A stretch of DNA of 64,000 bases, taken from assembly GCA_023055355.1 (NCBI GenBank), contig JALJCS010000050.1, positions 930,001 through 994,000 on the forward strand. Direction: 5' to 3'. Position numbers and translations under genes: made by a program. This DNA comes from Agelaius tricolor (lineage: Eukaryota; Chordata; Aves; Passeriformes; Icteridae). Shown here in pieces: positions 21,608-33,199 of this stretch; the stretch's first letter is position 1, and each line of letters begins with the position of its first letter. The notes beneath the pieces are model-generated. The model was given only the letters and a program-made list of their open reading frames with translations. It had not been told where the DNA came from and ran no database searches.

Positions 21608-21922
21608 CCGGTGTCCAATCACTGACAAAGGTCATAGTGACCTTCGCTGAGACGGGAAGACGGGGGAGAAAATCGCTTGCCAGAAAATGTAGATATTCTA
21701 GGTAGAGAAGCTAGAAGAATGCAAACATAGAAACAAAATAATCATTAGAAGATAGAAGTAGGTGTGGTTGATCTAAGTGTGCTTTAACCAATAATGAGCT
21801 CAGCTTTTGCAATATGTATAAGCTTCATTAACACCAATATAAATATGTGTGAATTTTCAATAAACTTTGGGATTTGTCATCCACGCATATGGTGTGTTGC
21901 AATTCCTCCGCCGTTCACGACA
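21511..21922 (+). mobile_element. Element B 3' LTR
   Basis: 412 bp, matching the 5' LTR except for about five substitutions, four of them within the 97 bp that encode the Env C-terminus. Confidence 0.95.
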
Positions 21923-21928
21923 GATCCT
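21923..21928 (+). repeat. Target site duplication of element B, right copy
   Basis: GATCCT, identical to 13815-13820. The interrupted gag of element A resumes here in sense. Confidence 0.95.
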
Positions 21929-22624
21929 GTCATTGACCAAGGAATGATGAGGGGGGCAAACCCTCAGAGCCTCTGGGCACGGGTCTTGGAAAGAGTTGCA
22001 CAAGGATACCTGTGTGCAGATGATCTTTACATGCAACAAACACAGTGGAAGACCATAGAGCAAGGGATCCAACGCCTGAGAGAGATGGCAGTGGCAGAGA
22101 TTATCTTCTCAGATGATGTAACAACTAGGAACCCAGACTTGGTGCCATGCACGTCTGTGATGTGGCGGAAACTTGTGCGACTTGGGCCACACGAATATGC
22201 TTCTGCCTTAGCCATAATGAAGCGGGATGAGAGGGAAGAGACTGTGCTGGATATGGCAAGGAAGCTCCTAGCATATGCAGATGCTGTGCATGGCCCAACA
22301 CATGCCAGTATTGCAGCAGTAGAAACACGTCTGCAGAACTTAGAGGATAAGATAGAGGAGAATCATAAGAAGCTCAGAGAGGAGATTAAAGAAGACCTTC
22401 TCCAAGTCTCGGCAGTACGGATCAGAGGTTCTGGTATCCAAGGCAGACGTTTTCCAGATGGCGAGAGAAGGTACACCCCACGAACAGAGCTGTGGTTCTA
22501 CCTGCGTGACTGTGGAGAAAATATGAGGAGGTGGGATGGAAAACCTACTGCTGCTCTGGCACGACGGGTGCGTGAATTGAAGGAAGCCACCAGAAAGAAA
22601 GCAGCTCCAGTTGCCCGTAGCTGA
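21929..22624 (+). pseudogene. gag: Element A gag, 3' part
   Basis: Continues the ERVL gag cut by element B, beginning PVIDQGM. It is open for about 230 codons with a predicted coiled coil (LQNLEDKIEENHKKLREE near 22335-22385) and a basic C-terminus. The nominal upstream ATG at 21794 lies in the element B LTR and is not part of this gene. Confidence 0.75.
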
Positions 22625-22762
22625 ACCACCAGGTATGATGCTGATGATGCCATGTCTGATCCCCTCGAAGGAACATCCAAGACATATGCCCAGGGAAAGA
22701 AGGATAACCAGGCTTAGAGGGGCCCTGCCTCTAGCCAGGTAGAGGCTAGGGAAAATCGTGTT

Positions 22763-23958
22763 TTCTGGTCTGTATGGATTCATTGGCCTGGCACATCGGA
22801 ACCACAAGAGTATAAAGCTTTGGTTGATAGTGGTGCTCAATGTACATTAATTCCGTCGAGACGTGGGGACAGAGTCTGTTTCTATTGCTGGTGTGACAGG
22901 GGGATCCCAGGATTTGACTTTGGTGGAAGCTGATGTGAGCCTGACTGGGAATGAGTGGAAGAAACATCCTATTGTGACTGGCCCAGAGGCCCCATGTATT
23001 TTGGGCATAAACTACCTTTGAAGTGGGTATTTCAAAGACCCAAAAGGACTCAAGTGGGCATTTGGGATAGCTGCTGTAGAGACAGAGGGCATCCAGCAAT
23101 TGAACACCTTGCCTGGGCTGTCTGAGAATCCATCTGCAGTAGGACGCCTGATGGGAGAAGAGCAACGGGTGCCAATGGCCACCTCCATAGTGCATCGACG
23201 ACAGTATAGAACCACTCGAGATGCTGTGATCCCCATCCATAAGATGATCCGAGAGCTGGAGAGCCAAGGGGTGGTCAGCAAGACCCACTCACCCTTCAAC
23301 AGCCCCATTTGGCCTGTGCAAAAATCTGAAGGAGAATGGAGATTGACTGGACTACCGTGCATTGACTGAGGTGACTCCACCACTGAGTGCTGCCATGCCA
23401 GACATATTAGAGCTCCAGTACGAGCTTGAGTCCAAGGCAGCGAGGTGGTACACCACTATAGACATTGCCAATGCATTTTTTTCCATTCCTCTGGCAGCAG
23501 AATGCAGGCCTCAGTTTGCTTTCACGTGGAGGGGAGTGCAGTATACCTGGAACCGACTGCCCCAGGGACGGAAGCACAGTCCCACCATCTGCCATGGACT
23601 GATCCAGACTGCACTAGAAAGGGGTGAGGCTCCAGAACACCTGCAATATATTGATGACATCATTGTGTGGGGGAACACAGCTGCGGAAGTGTTTGAGAAA
23701 GGAAAGGGAATCATCCAAATCCTCCTGGGAGCTGGTTTGGCCATTAAAAAGAGCAAAGTAAAGGGACCAGCTGGTGAGATTCAGTTCCTGGGAGTGAAGT
23801 GGCAAGATGGACGGCGTCAGATTCCTACAGACGTCATCAACAAGATCACAGCAATGTCTCCACCCACCAATAAGAAAGAGACACAAGCTTTCCTAGGTGC
23901 CATAGGCTTTTGGAGGATGCACATTCCTGAGTATAGTCAGATCGTGAGCCCTCTTTAG
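22763..23958 (+). pseudogene. pol: Element A protease and reverse transcriptase
   Basis: Protease active site VDSGAQCTLIP near 22820. Reverse transcriptase blocks follow in several frames: SPFNSPIWPV near 23290, then an open part (23362-23958) with FFSIPLA, LPQG and the catalytic YIDDII near 23650. Frame breaks near 22860, 23090, 23365 and a stop at 23956 show it is inactive. Confidence 0.8.
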
Positions 23959-24068
23959 CTGGTCACCCGCAAGAAGAACACTTTCCACTGGGGCCCTGAG
24001 CCTTTGCACAGATCAAGCAGGAGATCGCTCATGCAGTAGCTCTTGGCTCGGTCAGGACGGGACCAGAT

Positions 24069-25883
24069 GTGAAGAACATGCTCTATTCTGCAGCTGGGAA
24101 CCAAGACTTGTCCTGGAGCCTTTGTCAGAAGGTGCCTGGGGAGACTCGGGGTCGACCACTGGGATTTTGGAGTCGAAGCTACAGAGGGTCTGAAGCCAAC
24201 TACACTCCCACAGAGAAGGAAATCTTGGCTGCCTATGAAGGAGTCCAAGCTGCCTCAGAGGTGATTGGTACAGAAGCACAACTGCTCCTGGCACCCCGAC
24301 TGCCGGTGCTGGGGTGGATGTTCAAAGGCAAGGTTCCTGCCACTCACCATGCCACCAGTGCCACATGGAGCAAGTGGATTGCTCTTATCACTCAGCGCGC
24401 CCGTATAGGTAAACTGAATCGCCCTGGGATTTTGGAGGTAATTACAAATTGGCCCGAAGGTGAGAATTTTGGTGTCACAGGTGAAGAACAAGAACCCGTG
24501 ACACGGGCTGAAGAGGCTCCTCCATATAACCAACTGCCCCCAGAGGAAACACGCTCTGCTCTTTTCACTGACGGTTCCTGTCGCATCTTAGGGATGAACC
24601 GGAAGTGGAAAGCAGCCGTATGGAGTCCCACACGACAGGCTGCACAAGCTACCAAAGGAGAAGGTGGATCAAGTCAACTTGCAGAACTCAAAGCCGTTCA
24701 ACTGGCCCTGGACATTGCAGAAAGAGAGAAATGGCCAAAGCTCTACCTCTACACTGATTCATGGATGGTAGCCAATGCTCTGTGGGGATGGCTGGAGAGG
24801 TGGAAGAAGGCTAACTGGCAGCGTAGAGGAAAACCAATTTGGGCTGCTGATGAGTGGAAAGATATTGCTACCAGGGTAGGGAGGCTACCTGTGAAAGTCC
24901 GCCATGTTGATGCCCATGTCCCCAAGAGTAGAGCCAATGAGGAGCACCAAAACAATGAGCAGGTAGACCAGGCAGCAAAGATAGGGGTGTCAAAGATAGA
25001 CCTAGATTGGGAACACAAGGGAGAGTTATTCCTAGCTCGATGGGCCCATGCTGCCTCAGGCCATCAGGGCAGACATGCCACCTATAAGTGGGCAAGAGAC
25101 CGAGGGGTGGATTTAACCATGGACAGTATTTCTCAGGTTATCCATGACCGTGAGACGTGTGCTGCCATCAAGCAGGCCAAGCGAGTGAAGCCCCTGTGGT
25201 ATGGTGGGCGGGGGTCCAAGAACAAGTATGGGGAGGCCTGGCAGATTGACTCCATCACACTGCCCCAGACACGCCAGGGCAAGCGCTATGTGCTGACCAT
25301 GGTGGAAGCCTCCACTGGAGGGTTGGAAACCTACCCTGTGTCTCATGCTACTGCCCGGAACACCATCCTGGGCCTTGAAAAGCAAATCCTGTGGAGACAT
25401 GGTACCCCTGAGAGGATTGAGTCAGACAATGGGACTCATTTCAAGAACAGCCTTATCAACACCTGGGCTAGGGAACATGGCATTGAGTGGGTGTACCATA
25501 TCCCCTACCATGCCCCAGCTGCAGGCAAAGTGGAGAGGTACAATGGACTACTAAAAACCCAGCTAAAAGCTTTGGATAGGGGATCTTTCAAAAATTGGGA
25601 GCAGCATTTAGCAAAGGCCACCTGGTTAGTTAACACCCGAGGTTCCACCAACCGAGCAGGTCCTGCCCAGTCTGAGTCCCTGAATGTAATAGATGGAGAT
25701 CAAGTCCCAGTGGTACGTGTCAGAGGTTTGTTAGGGAAGACAGTGTGGGTCAATTCTGCCTCGAGTACAAACAAACCCATTCGTGGGGTTGTCTTTGCTC
25801 AGGGACCAGGTTGCACATGGTGGATAATGCAAAGAGATGGAACAACACGATGTGTACCTCAGGGAGATCTGATTGTGGGGTGA
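24069..25883 (+). pseudogene. pol: Element A RNase H and integrase
   Basis: 604 open codons. RNase H motifs: FTDGSC near 24565, LAELKAVQLAL near 24680, LYTDSW near 24750. The integrase has the N-terminal histidines (HAASGHQG), but the first cysteine of the HHCC zinc site is replaced by Arg (RETC near 25150). The catalytic residues are present (QIDSITLP, ESDNGTHF, KVERYNG). The C-terminal domain ends at 25883. There is no env behind it, consistent with ERVL. Confidence 0.85.
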
Positions 25884-26153
25884 GAATGATATGCAATGTC
25901 ACTGTTGGTTGGATGTTACTGCCATTGTCTGTACATTAAACCATACAGACATGAGATAGAAGGAAATGTGTAAGTGATGAAGGTCTGGGCAAGTGGAAGA
26001 TGGAGAAGGAGATGTGCAAGTGTCGAAGGTCTGAGCAAGTGATAGATGGAGCTTTGAGTAAGAAAGGTGAAAGGGGGGAGCAGATGGAAATTTTGTGTGA
26101 ATAAATGCATGATGTGTGGTAGTATGTTGATGATATGGGGATAAGGGGTGGAA
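25884..26153 (+). other. Element A 3' untranslated region and polypurine tract
   Basis: Purine-rich, with GAAGGTCTGAGCAAGTG-type imperfect repeats (25980-26040). It ends in a polypurine tract (GGGGATAAGGGGTGGAA) abutting the 3' LTR. Confidence 0.6.
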
Positions 26154-26767
26154 TGTCCTAGGGTGATGTTATGATGCTTGTATCCCCATTCATGTATTCT
26201 GTTAATGTTGGATATTCTATTCTCTACCTTTAAGACTGGCTCTGAAGAGGGAAAGTTTTGTTTTGGTTTTCTTATCAGCCTGGCGGGACACAGACACTGC
26301 AGCTTTTGCTTTTGCTGCTTTTGCTTTTCTCTTTGCTCTCTCTCACTCTTGCTTGCTTCGCTTCTGCTTGCTTTGCTCATTAGCTAGTTTAGCTAAACAG
26401 TCCAAATTTCTTCCTGGACCGTTTCTCCTTTCCTTTTTTCTGACCATTTCGAACCTGCTCCGGACTGGGACCTGGGAAACACCAAGAGTCTGCACCTTGT
26501 GGCCTGCAGCAGCTGGAGGGACCAAGAACAGAGTGACCACCCCCAAGAGAGACTTTCTGAATTTATCATCTCTTTTCAGAGTGTTGCCATCCGGTATTGT
26601 TCATTTTGTGTGCTGGGGGGTGCTGTGCCTGTTAAATAAACAGGTTCCTTCCACTTCTCTCTGGGGAATCCTTCCCAAACCGGTTGGGGGGACGGGCAGT
26701 GGGGGTTTGCTTACTGGAGGGGCCCTAATTTGGAAATTCTCCTCCAAATTTGCCCTAAACCAGGACA
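26154..26767 (+). mobile_element. Element A 3' LTR
   Basis: 614 bp, TGTCCTAGGG to CCAGGACA, with AATAAA at about 26635-26640. The polypyrimidine tract is shorter than in the 5' LTR. Confidence 0.85.
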
Positions 26768-27251
26768 GACTGTCTGGTTCTGGCGTGTGATCCTATGCAA
26801 TTGGTGTTGGAATTCCCATGCCAGGGCCAAATCTCTTCTCTGTTCTAGATTTTCAACTAGTGACGCTGCTTCTCTGTCAGGGATCTCCTGCTCTCCAGGG
26901 ATCCTTCTAAATTCTCTTAAGGCTCTTAATGGATTTGCTATTCTCCAATCCCAATCACGAGTAAGACACCATGCACTCCCCTACCAAATGTGACTGGAGA
27001 ATCCACCATTTGTCTTTACAGCCCCCGCAAAAGATTTTTACCCACGCCTGACAAGAAGATTCCCGACATTTAAGACACTCGGTCTAATTGAATAACTCTC
27101 GCCTCACTTCAGGCACTACTGAACGAGCAAGGGTCAGTTCATTCCAGGTTTTCCACAGCAGAGGGCACTTGAACTCCTGTTCCAGTTCCTGTAGGGGTTT
27201 TCTTACCAAGAGTCTCAATCGGTGTAGTTCTCTGTCCCCTAATGCAGTCAT
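26768..27251 (-). pseudogene. Element C accessory-ORF relic, zinc-ribbon-like
   Basis: Starts at ATG 27251-27249, overlapping the end of pol (stop near 27139), the same layout as the accessory ORF of element B. The cysteine cluster C-x2-C-x4-C-x8-C-x2-C lies at 27077-27018 (CLKCRESSC...FCGGC), with the AWV and tryptophan positions after it also shared. An in-frame TAG (27086-27084) and a TGA near 26957 with a frame change break it. The homologous tryptophan-rich, basic C-terminal part continues until the element A LTR cuts it off. Confidence 0.7.
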
Positions 27252-30200
27252 TCCCGTTCCCAGCTGGCGCAGGTTCCTGTGCCTTCCGAAGGGTTGGCCG
27301 TAGATCTCCAGGGCGACTGGTCACCTCCCAAGGGGTGTCTGCAGGGATGGGTCCTTTCGCTCGACTGGCATGTGTCCAGCCTTTTTCAGCAGTTGGGATG
27401 GCTGTTTCTGTGGTAAACAGGACAACACAGGGACCTTCCCAGTGGGGTGTTAGGGATGTCTCTTTCCAAGTCCTAATTAGGAGCCTATCTCCGGGTTTAA
27501 GCTTATGCATTATTATATCCAAAGGAGGTCTTTGTACCAATAGCCCTTTTTGTTTTAATTCCTCCCTCCGTTTCATTAACTGTTGTATGTAACCCTGAAT
27601 TTGACTATCCTGGATGCAAGGATGGTTCCCCAGGTGTTCTAAGTCGTAAGGCATTCCATAAAGCATTTCAAAGGGAGAGATTCCCACATCCGTCCTAGGT
27701 TGGGTTCTAATGTTTAGCAATGCCATGGGTAAACATCTGACCCAAGGCATTTTAGTTTCTACCATGAGCTTGGTGAGTTGCTTCTTGATTTCTCCATTTG
27801 CCCTTTCCACCCTCCCTGAGCTTTGAGGGTGCCAAGGGGTGTGATGTTGCCATTTAGTGCCTAAGGCCATGGTTACCTCTCTCAGTACTTTGTTTGCAAA
27901 ATGGGGACCTCTATCAGAGTCTAATATTTCTACTAGTCCATACCTAGGGATTATTTCTTCCAGCAGGGTTTTAATCACCACATTTGCAGTAGCCTGCAAT
28001 GTAGGATATGCTTCTACAAAGTGGGTTAGCTGATCTACCAGTACCAAGAAGTACTTGTATCTCCCTACTTTCGGTAGCTCGGTGAAATCTATTTGTACAT
28101 GGGAAAAAGGTCAGTGTGCTAATTCCCTTCCTCCTGGAATCCTTTCTCGAGCTTGATGTCTGTTAACTCTTTGGCATGTTATACATCCCCTAACTACTTG
28201 TTTTGCTATGTCGTAAATTCCTATACACATGTACTTAATAGTAAACTGATCTACTAAGGCTTGGGTTCCCCAATGAGTCTGGTCATGCAGCTGCTGCACT
28301 ATTCTTGGGCCATAGATTTTGGCAGTACCTCCCTATCATCTGGCAATTTTCAAATACCTCCATTCTCTTATTCCCATTTTGTCTAATTTCTCCTTTTCCT
28401 GGGCTCTGAAGCTCAGGACTCAAACTTTCTCATCATCTTGCGTTCTCCTTATCCCCTGATCCTGGAATTTTCTGAGAGCAGCTTCCTTTGCCTCTCTGTC
28501 TGCTATGTTGTTTCCTCTGATCAAATGGGAGAGACCTTTTTGATGTCCTTTAACATGTACTATTGCTATTTTCTTTAGGCCTCTTAAAGCTTGTAGTACC
28601 TGAGTAATTCGTTCCTGATGTATTAATTCTCTTCCTCGGGAGTTTATTAACCCTCTTTCTTCCCAAATTTTCCCAAAAGTATGTACCACTCCAAAGGCAT
28701 ATTTTGGGTCCGTGTAGATGGTCCCAACCTTAGCTTCCAAGAATTTTAGAGCCCGCAATACTGCATACAGCCCACAGGCCTGGGCTGACCAACTAGGACT
28801 CAAAGGTCCAGATTCTATTATTTCCAAATTTTCACCTCCCACAATCGCATATCCAGAGATTCGCTTTCCCTCAACAACTCTAGAGGACCCATCCACAAAT
28901 AACCTTTCTCCCCCTTCCAGTTCTTCCTCTCCGAGGTCCGGCCGAATTTTTGTTTGTTTTTCTATGCTATGTAAGCAGTCATGAGTTCAATTCTCCTGTG
29001 GATCTCCAAACAAGAATTCAGCGGGGTTTTGCAGAGAGGTGGTTTCAAGTATCAGCCAAGGGGATGACAGTAAAATGCCCTCGTATTGCAAAAGTCTTGA
29101 GTCTGTTATCCATTTTTCTGCCTTTTGTTGCAATACTGCCCGTATGTTATGGGGGGTAAAGACTTTCAGTTCTCCTCCATAGGTAATTTTGAGAGCTTCT
29201 TCCACTAAGAGGGCTGTTGCCACTATAATCTGCAAACATGTTGGCCATCCTCTACTTACGGGGTCTAGGATTTTAGAAATAAATGCTACTGGTTTTCGAC
29301 TGCCGGCCCAGTCCTGAGCCAGTACCCCAAATGCTACTCCTGCCTCAGTGTTAACGAACAAATAAAAGGGTCTCCTAACATCCGGGAGGCTTAGCACCGG
29401 GGCATTAGCCAATTCCTCTTTCAATTGTTCTGATGATTCATCATCCTTCTCAGTCCGTTTCATCAAACCTTCAGCAGTTAGTTTTTCATACAAAAATTTT
29501 ACTTTACCACTAAAGTTTTCAATCCATTGTCTGCAGTATCCTACAAGACCCAATAGCTGCCTGATTTGTCTCTTATTTCTTGGGGGAGGAAGGGAGAGGA
29601 TTCCCTTAACCCTCCCTGGGTCTAGTGTTTTAGTTCCTTTACTAAGTCGGTGTCCTAGGTACTTCTTCTTCTAAAAATTGCAATTTACTTTTGGACACCT
29701 TCAGCCCCTGGATGCTTAAAAAGTTCAGAAGCTTAATGCTTTCTTCTCTAACAGATTCCTTGCTTTTTCCAGCAATTAAAAGGTCATCTACATATTGAAC
29801 AATGGTTATTCCTTGGTTTGGGGTATAGGATTTCATTCTTTGCTCTAGTGCCTGCCCAAACAAATTCCGGGATTCTGTGAATCCCTGTGGGAGCACTGTC
29901 CACCTTAGTTGTTGCTTTCGGTGGGTATCGGGATCTTCCCATTCAAATGCAAAATAATCTCTACATTCTTCTTTCAAGGGGCACGCCCAAAAGGCGTCTT
30001 TCAAATCTATAACACTATACCAGTGATCATCTGGTTTCAATTGACTGAGCAATGTGTGGGGGTTTGCTGCTACAGGGAACCAGGCAATGGTTCTCCTATT
30101 TATTTCCCTTAGATCATGTACTAATCAGTATTTTCCGTCTGGTTTCTTTACAGGTAAGATGGGGGTGTTGAAGGGAGACATGCAAGGTTCCAAGAGCCCT

Positions 30201-30373
30201 TGTTGTATTAACCGTTCTACCTCTGGTTTTAGTCCCCTTCGCCCCTCATCTGACATGGGATATTGTTTTATCCTTCCTGGGATTTCTGGGCTTTGAATGT
30301 TGACTGTGAAGGGCTCTATATTCAATCTTCCTGCTGTATCAGGGGTATACCAGACTTCTGGGTTGATTTTCTT
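27139..30373 (-). pseudogene. pol: Element C pol (reverse transcriptase, RNase H, integrase)
   Basis: Open segments on the minus strand: 30436-30125, 30052-29642 (reverse transcriptase with VLPQGF and the YVDDLL active site), 29553-28987 (thumb/connection), 28896-28420 (RNase H, DGSSR), 28299-28111 (integrase zinc domain, CITC) and 28047-27139 (integrase core with DSDRGPHF and VERANGEIK). The first catalytic Asp (QIDFTELP) is intact. Several frameshifts and stops inactivate it. Confidence 0.85.
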
Positions 30374-30953
30374 CCATTTTGGACCTGCCCTGTTCCCTAC
30401 TCTGCCTTTCCCAAGAGCATCCCCGAGCACTTCCAAAGGAAATTGATGAATTCAGGCACCGCATCCCTTCAGTGACATTGCAGGTTTTATATACAAGAAA
30501 ACAGAGGCTTTGAGAGGGGAAGGGACTTTGTTGTGCAGGAGGGAGACAGCAAACTCCTGGAGTTTCATGATCCAGAGCTTTTTGGGTCCCATGCCAGTGC
30601 ATGGTAGTAAATATTCTGGTCCTGCACTATCTCCTCTCCTAAAAACGTCCTCTCTGCTCTGAGATCTCAAAAGCTTCTCTGACAGCAGGACAGTGGTCTT
30701 GGAACTAAAACCATCCCAAAGACTGGAAGTAAGAAGAACAAAATGTCCTGGTGACAGTCTAGGACACAAACAAGCATGAAAACAGATGTAATTGGACAAA
30801 AATCCATAAAACCAAAACCAGGCGTAAGTTTACTTTGGGGAAACTTAGTTGCTTCTGAGGGAAAAGTGGATCACCTGGGGCTCAGGCTGAGGCAGGCAAG
30901 TGGGAAAAAATGGAAATCAATAGTCCAGAGAAGTAGCTGGAGAAGGTAAAGGA
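30374..30953. mobile_element. 580-bp insertion in element C with 8-bp target duplication
   Basis: ATTTTCTT occurs on both sides (30366-30373 and 30954-30961). It interrupts the short link between protease and reverse transcriptase that is continuous in the related element D. The inserted sequence has no open frame I recognise and no obvious terminal inverted repeats. An 8-bp duplication is typical of hAT-type DNA transposons, but the element cannot be named. Confidence 0.6.
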
Positions 30954-31460
30954 ATTTTCTTTATTTTCTCTTCATCAGTGACCTGTAAGGGGCACAACCT
31001 GACTTTCAGCTCTTTTTCTTCAATATTTATATTTATCCCTAATTCCACCATTAAATCTCTTCCTAATAAATTGTCATCGGCTTTGGGAACCAGTAGCAAT
31101 GATCCTACCCCTATTTTCTTCTCTGATTCTATTAAGACATCTTTAATTACAGGAACCTTGAAGGGTTCTCCTTTTGCCCCCATAACCTGTACTGTGGAAG
31201 GTGAAATCTTACATCCCAGGGACAAAGATTGAACTGTTGATCTCTCAGCCCCTGTATCTACAAGGAAGGTTATGGGGGTTTGCTGGGGACCCACCTTAAG
31301 TTTTACCAAGGGCTCCAAGGACATTTGGGTCCCCAATAGATAGAGCCCTTGACCCCCCTAATCCTCTTTGAACATTTTCTCATCCCTAAGCCTCTTTCGG
31401 CATTCCCTCTTCACGTGTCCTTTTCCACCACAACAGTAGCACACTGTTCCTTCTCTCCCT
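30917..31460 (-). pseudogene. pro: Element C nucleocapsid and protease
   Basis: One zinc knuckle CYCCGGKGHVKREC near 31440-31400, then the aspartic protease (31336-30917) with FLVDTGAERST and LLGRDLM. A frame change lies between them. Confidence 0.8.
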
Positions 31461-31476
31461 CCAGTTGGAGGTCCTC

Positions 31477-32834
31477 CTAAATCCTGGGGACTCTCCTCAT
31501 GCCACTTCTTTCTCGTGGTGCAGGGTTGTTTCGCTGTCCCTCCCTGACTGCCGCCACCATCATCCGAACTTTTCTTTTGTGTGCCTCATCCTCCCGTCTA
31601 ACATACACCTTCTGAGCCTCCCTGAGCAATTCATCAAGTCCTCTGTCCTGCCAATCCTCTAACTTTTCTAATTTCTTTCGAACATCCTCCCATGATTTGG
31701 CTACAAACTGTGTTTTAAGGAGCGCTTGCCTCATTGGCGTCTCTGGGTCCACCCCTGAGTATAACTGAAAACTCTTCCTTAATCTTTCCAACCATTCAGT
31801 GGGGGTCTCATCTTTTCCTTGGCACTCTTTGAATGCCTTGCTTATATTTTGTCCCCGGGGCACAGCCTCTGGTATGCCCTGGATTATGATGGTTCTTAAG
31901 TCCTGCATATGACCACGATGGTTGGGGTCCTGCTTGTTCCAGTTGGGATTTTGCAAGGGCCATTTCACATCAGCCTCAGGACCTTGAACATGTTGGGTGT
32001 CCCAATCCTCATTCCTGCCCTTCTAATCATCCCTCTCTCCTCTGTTGTAAATAGGATGCCAAGAATGGATTGCATCTCTACCCAAGTATATATGTTTGGC
32101 CCTAGGAACTGATCCACCCTTTCTGCTACTCCTATGGGGTCTTCTAATAATTTTCCCATCTCTTTCTTAAACTCACGGACATCTCCCGAGTTCAAGGGAA
32201 CAGTGACAAACCCCATCCCAGCTTGAGGTCCTCCTAATGCTATTTCCCTGAGAGGGAACAACCCACTGCTCTCTCCTTCCTCAGTTACTGTCCTCATCTG
32301 ACTCCGAGTACGCCTTCTGCAATCCGGGGAGTCCGTGACCTGCTGTCTATTAGGGGCCAATACCAGGGGTGCGTTTGGGAGGGGTTCAGGGGGAGCTGGT
32401 GGTATATATGGGGGAGGATAAATAGGAACATATTCCTCTGGTCGAGACTTTTTCTTTTTGTCTTCCTCCCCTTGGCTTCCCTTAAGGGGGAACAACCTAG
32501 CCGTTTGCTCATTACTTCCTACCAACCATAATTTAGCATATGCACTCTCCTCTGGGTTCACTGGCTCTTTAGAATTCACATAAATGTTCAGGGCTTGACA
32601 GACCCAATCCTGGAAGGATCCGAAAACGGGCCAGTATATACTTCCTGAATCCAGATTCTTACCTCCCCACACTACCATGCAATAATTTATCATTTTTGCC
32701 TTATCCTTCCCCTTTCTGGAAGGCAAGTCATCCCAAGACTTGATCATTAATCCTAACGGACTGTCCTTAGGTATTGGGGGTAACTGGGGACCCTCCCCCA
32801 TGGGATCAGAAGGCTTGCTCTTCTTCTGCCCCAT
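31477..32834 (-). pseudogene. gag: Element C gag
   Basis: Start at 32834 chosen because MGQKKS is the gammaretroviral myristoylation start; the apparent upstream codons come from a CA repeat. Matrix, then a proline-rich segment with the late motif PPPY near 32410, then capsid. The first frame ends at 31965 and the capsid continues in another frame (31968-31477) with the conserved GKDETPTEWLERLR. One frameshift is visible. Confidence 0.85.
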
Positions 32835-32848
32835 CTTCCAAGGCACCT

Positions 32849-32849
32849 C

Positions 32850-32877
<28 letters not shown>
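32849..32877. repeat. CA microsatellite
   Basis: About 14 CA units directly upstream of the element C gag start, inside the viral leader. Confidence 0.9.
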
Positions 32878-32880
<3 letters not shown>

Positions 32881-33199
32881 CCCCTCGGTCGTGGCTCGCT
32901 CCCTCGCGGGCTACGAGAACTGCACTACTAGAGGGTCCCTCTCACGCCGTCCGCAGGTGGACGTCTCATTCACCGTGCCCTGGGATCCCAACCCCAACCG
33001 AGCGGTTCACCTCGTATACTCACGCGTCCTGCGTCGTCGCTCGGATCTTCGTGCACAAAGTTTACAGGGTTACCGGTGTTTTCCTTGCTTATTCCCAAAT
33101 TTAGGTTCGTCAGTTCAGATGAGGGGTCGGGTGAGAAGGCCAGGGCCACCAGGTGGTGGGGCGCCCCCCCAGGATTCTCAAACCAACCCCGTTTTCTGG

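Larger units (their letters stand above)
13821..21922 (+). mobile_element. Element B: class II (beta-like) provirus with alpha-type env
   Basis: An 8.1-kb provirus with 412-bp LTRs differing at about five positions and a perfect 6-bp target duplication, so it is a comparatively recent insertion. Order: LTR, primer site, gag, dUTPase-protease, pol, accessory ORF, env, LTR. The dUTPase fused before the protease marks the gag-pol as betaretrovirus-like, whereas the Env (furin site RSKR, LQNRAAIDFLL, CX6CC) is of the alpharetrovirus/gamma-type kind. Gag and pol are broken; env and the accessory ORF are open. Confidence 0.95.
11870..26767 (+). mobile_element. Element A: ERVL (class III) provirus, interrupted by element B
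   Basis: LTRs at 11870-12522 and 26154-26767 share TGTCCT...AGGACA ends. The interior has gag, a DSG-type protease, reverse transcriptase with YIDD, RNase H and integrase, and no env, as expected of ERVL. The gag is split by a younger provirus at 13821-21922, and its reading resumes across the insertion. The LTRs differ in length (653 versus 614 bp) and by many substitutions, so this is the older element. The 5-bp flanks (CCGTG left, GACTG right) do not match, so one side has probably been rearranged. Confidence 0.85.

Noticed and set aside
21794..22624. 276-codon frame as a single gene
   Set aside because: Its first third is the element B LTR; the real gag segment begins after the target duplication at 21929.
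30374..30953. Insertion as a solo LTR
   Set aside because: No TG...CA ends, no clear promoter and polyadenylation pair, and an 8-bp duplication is too long for avian ERVs.
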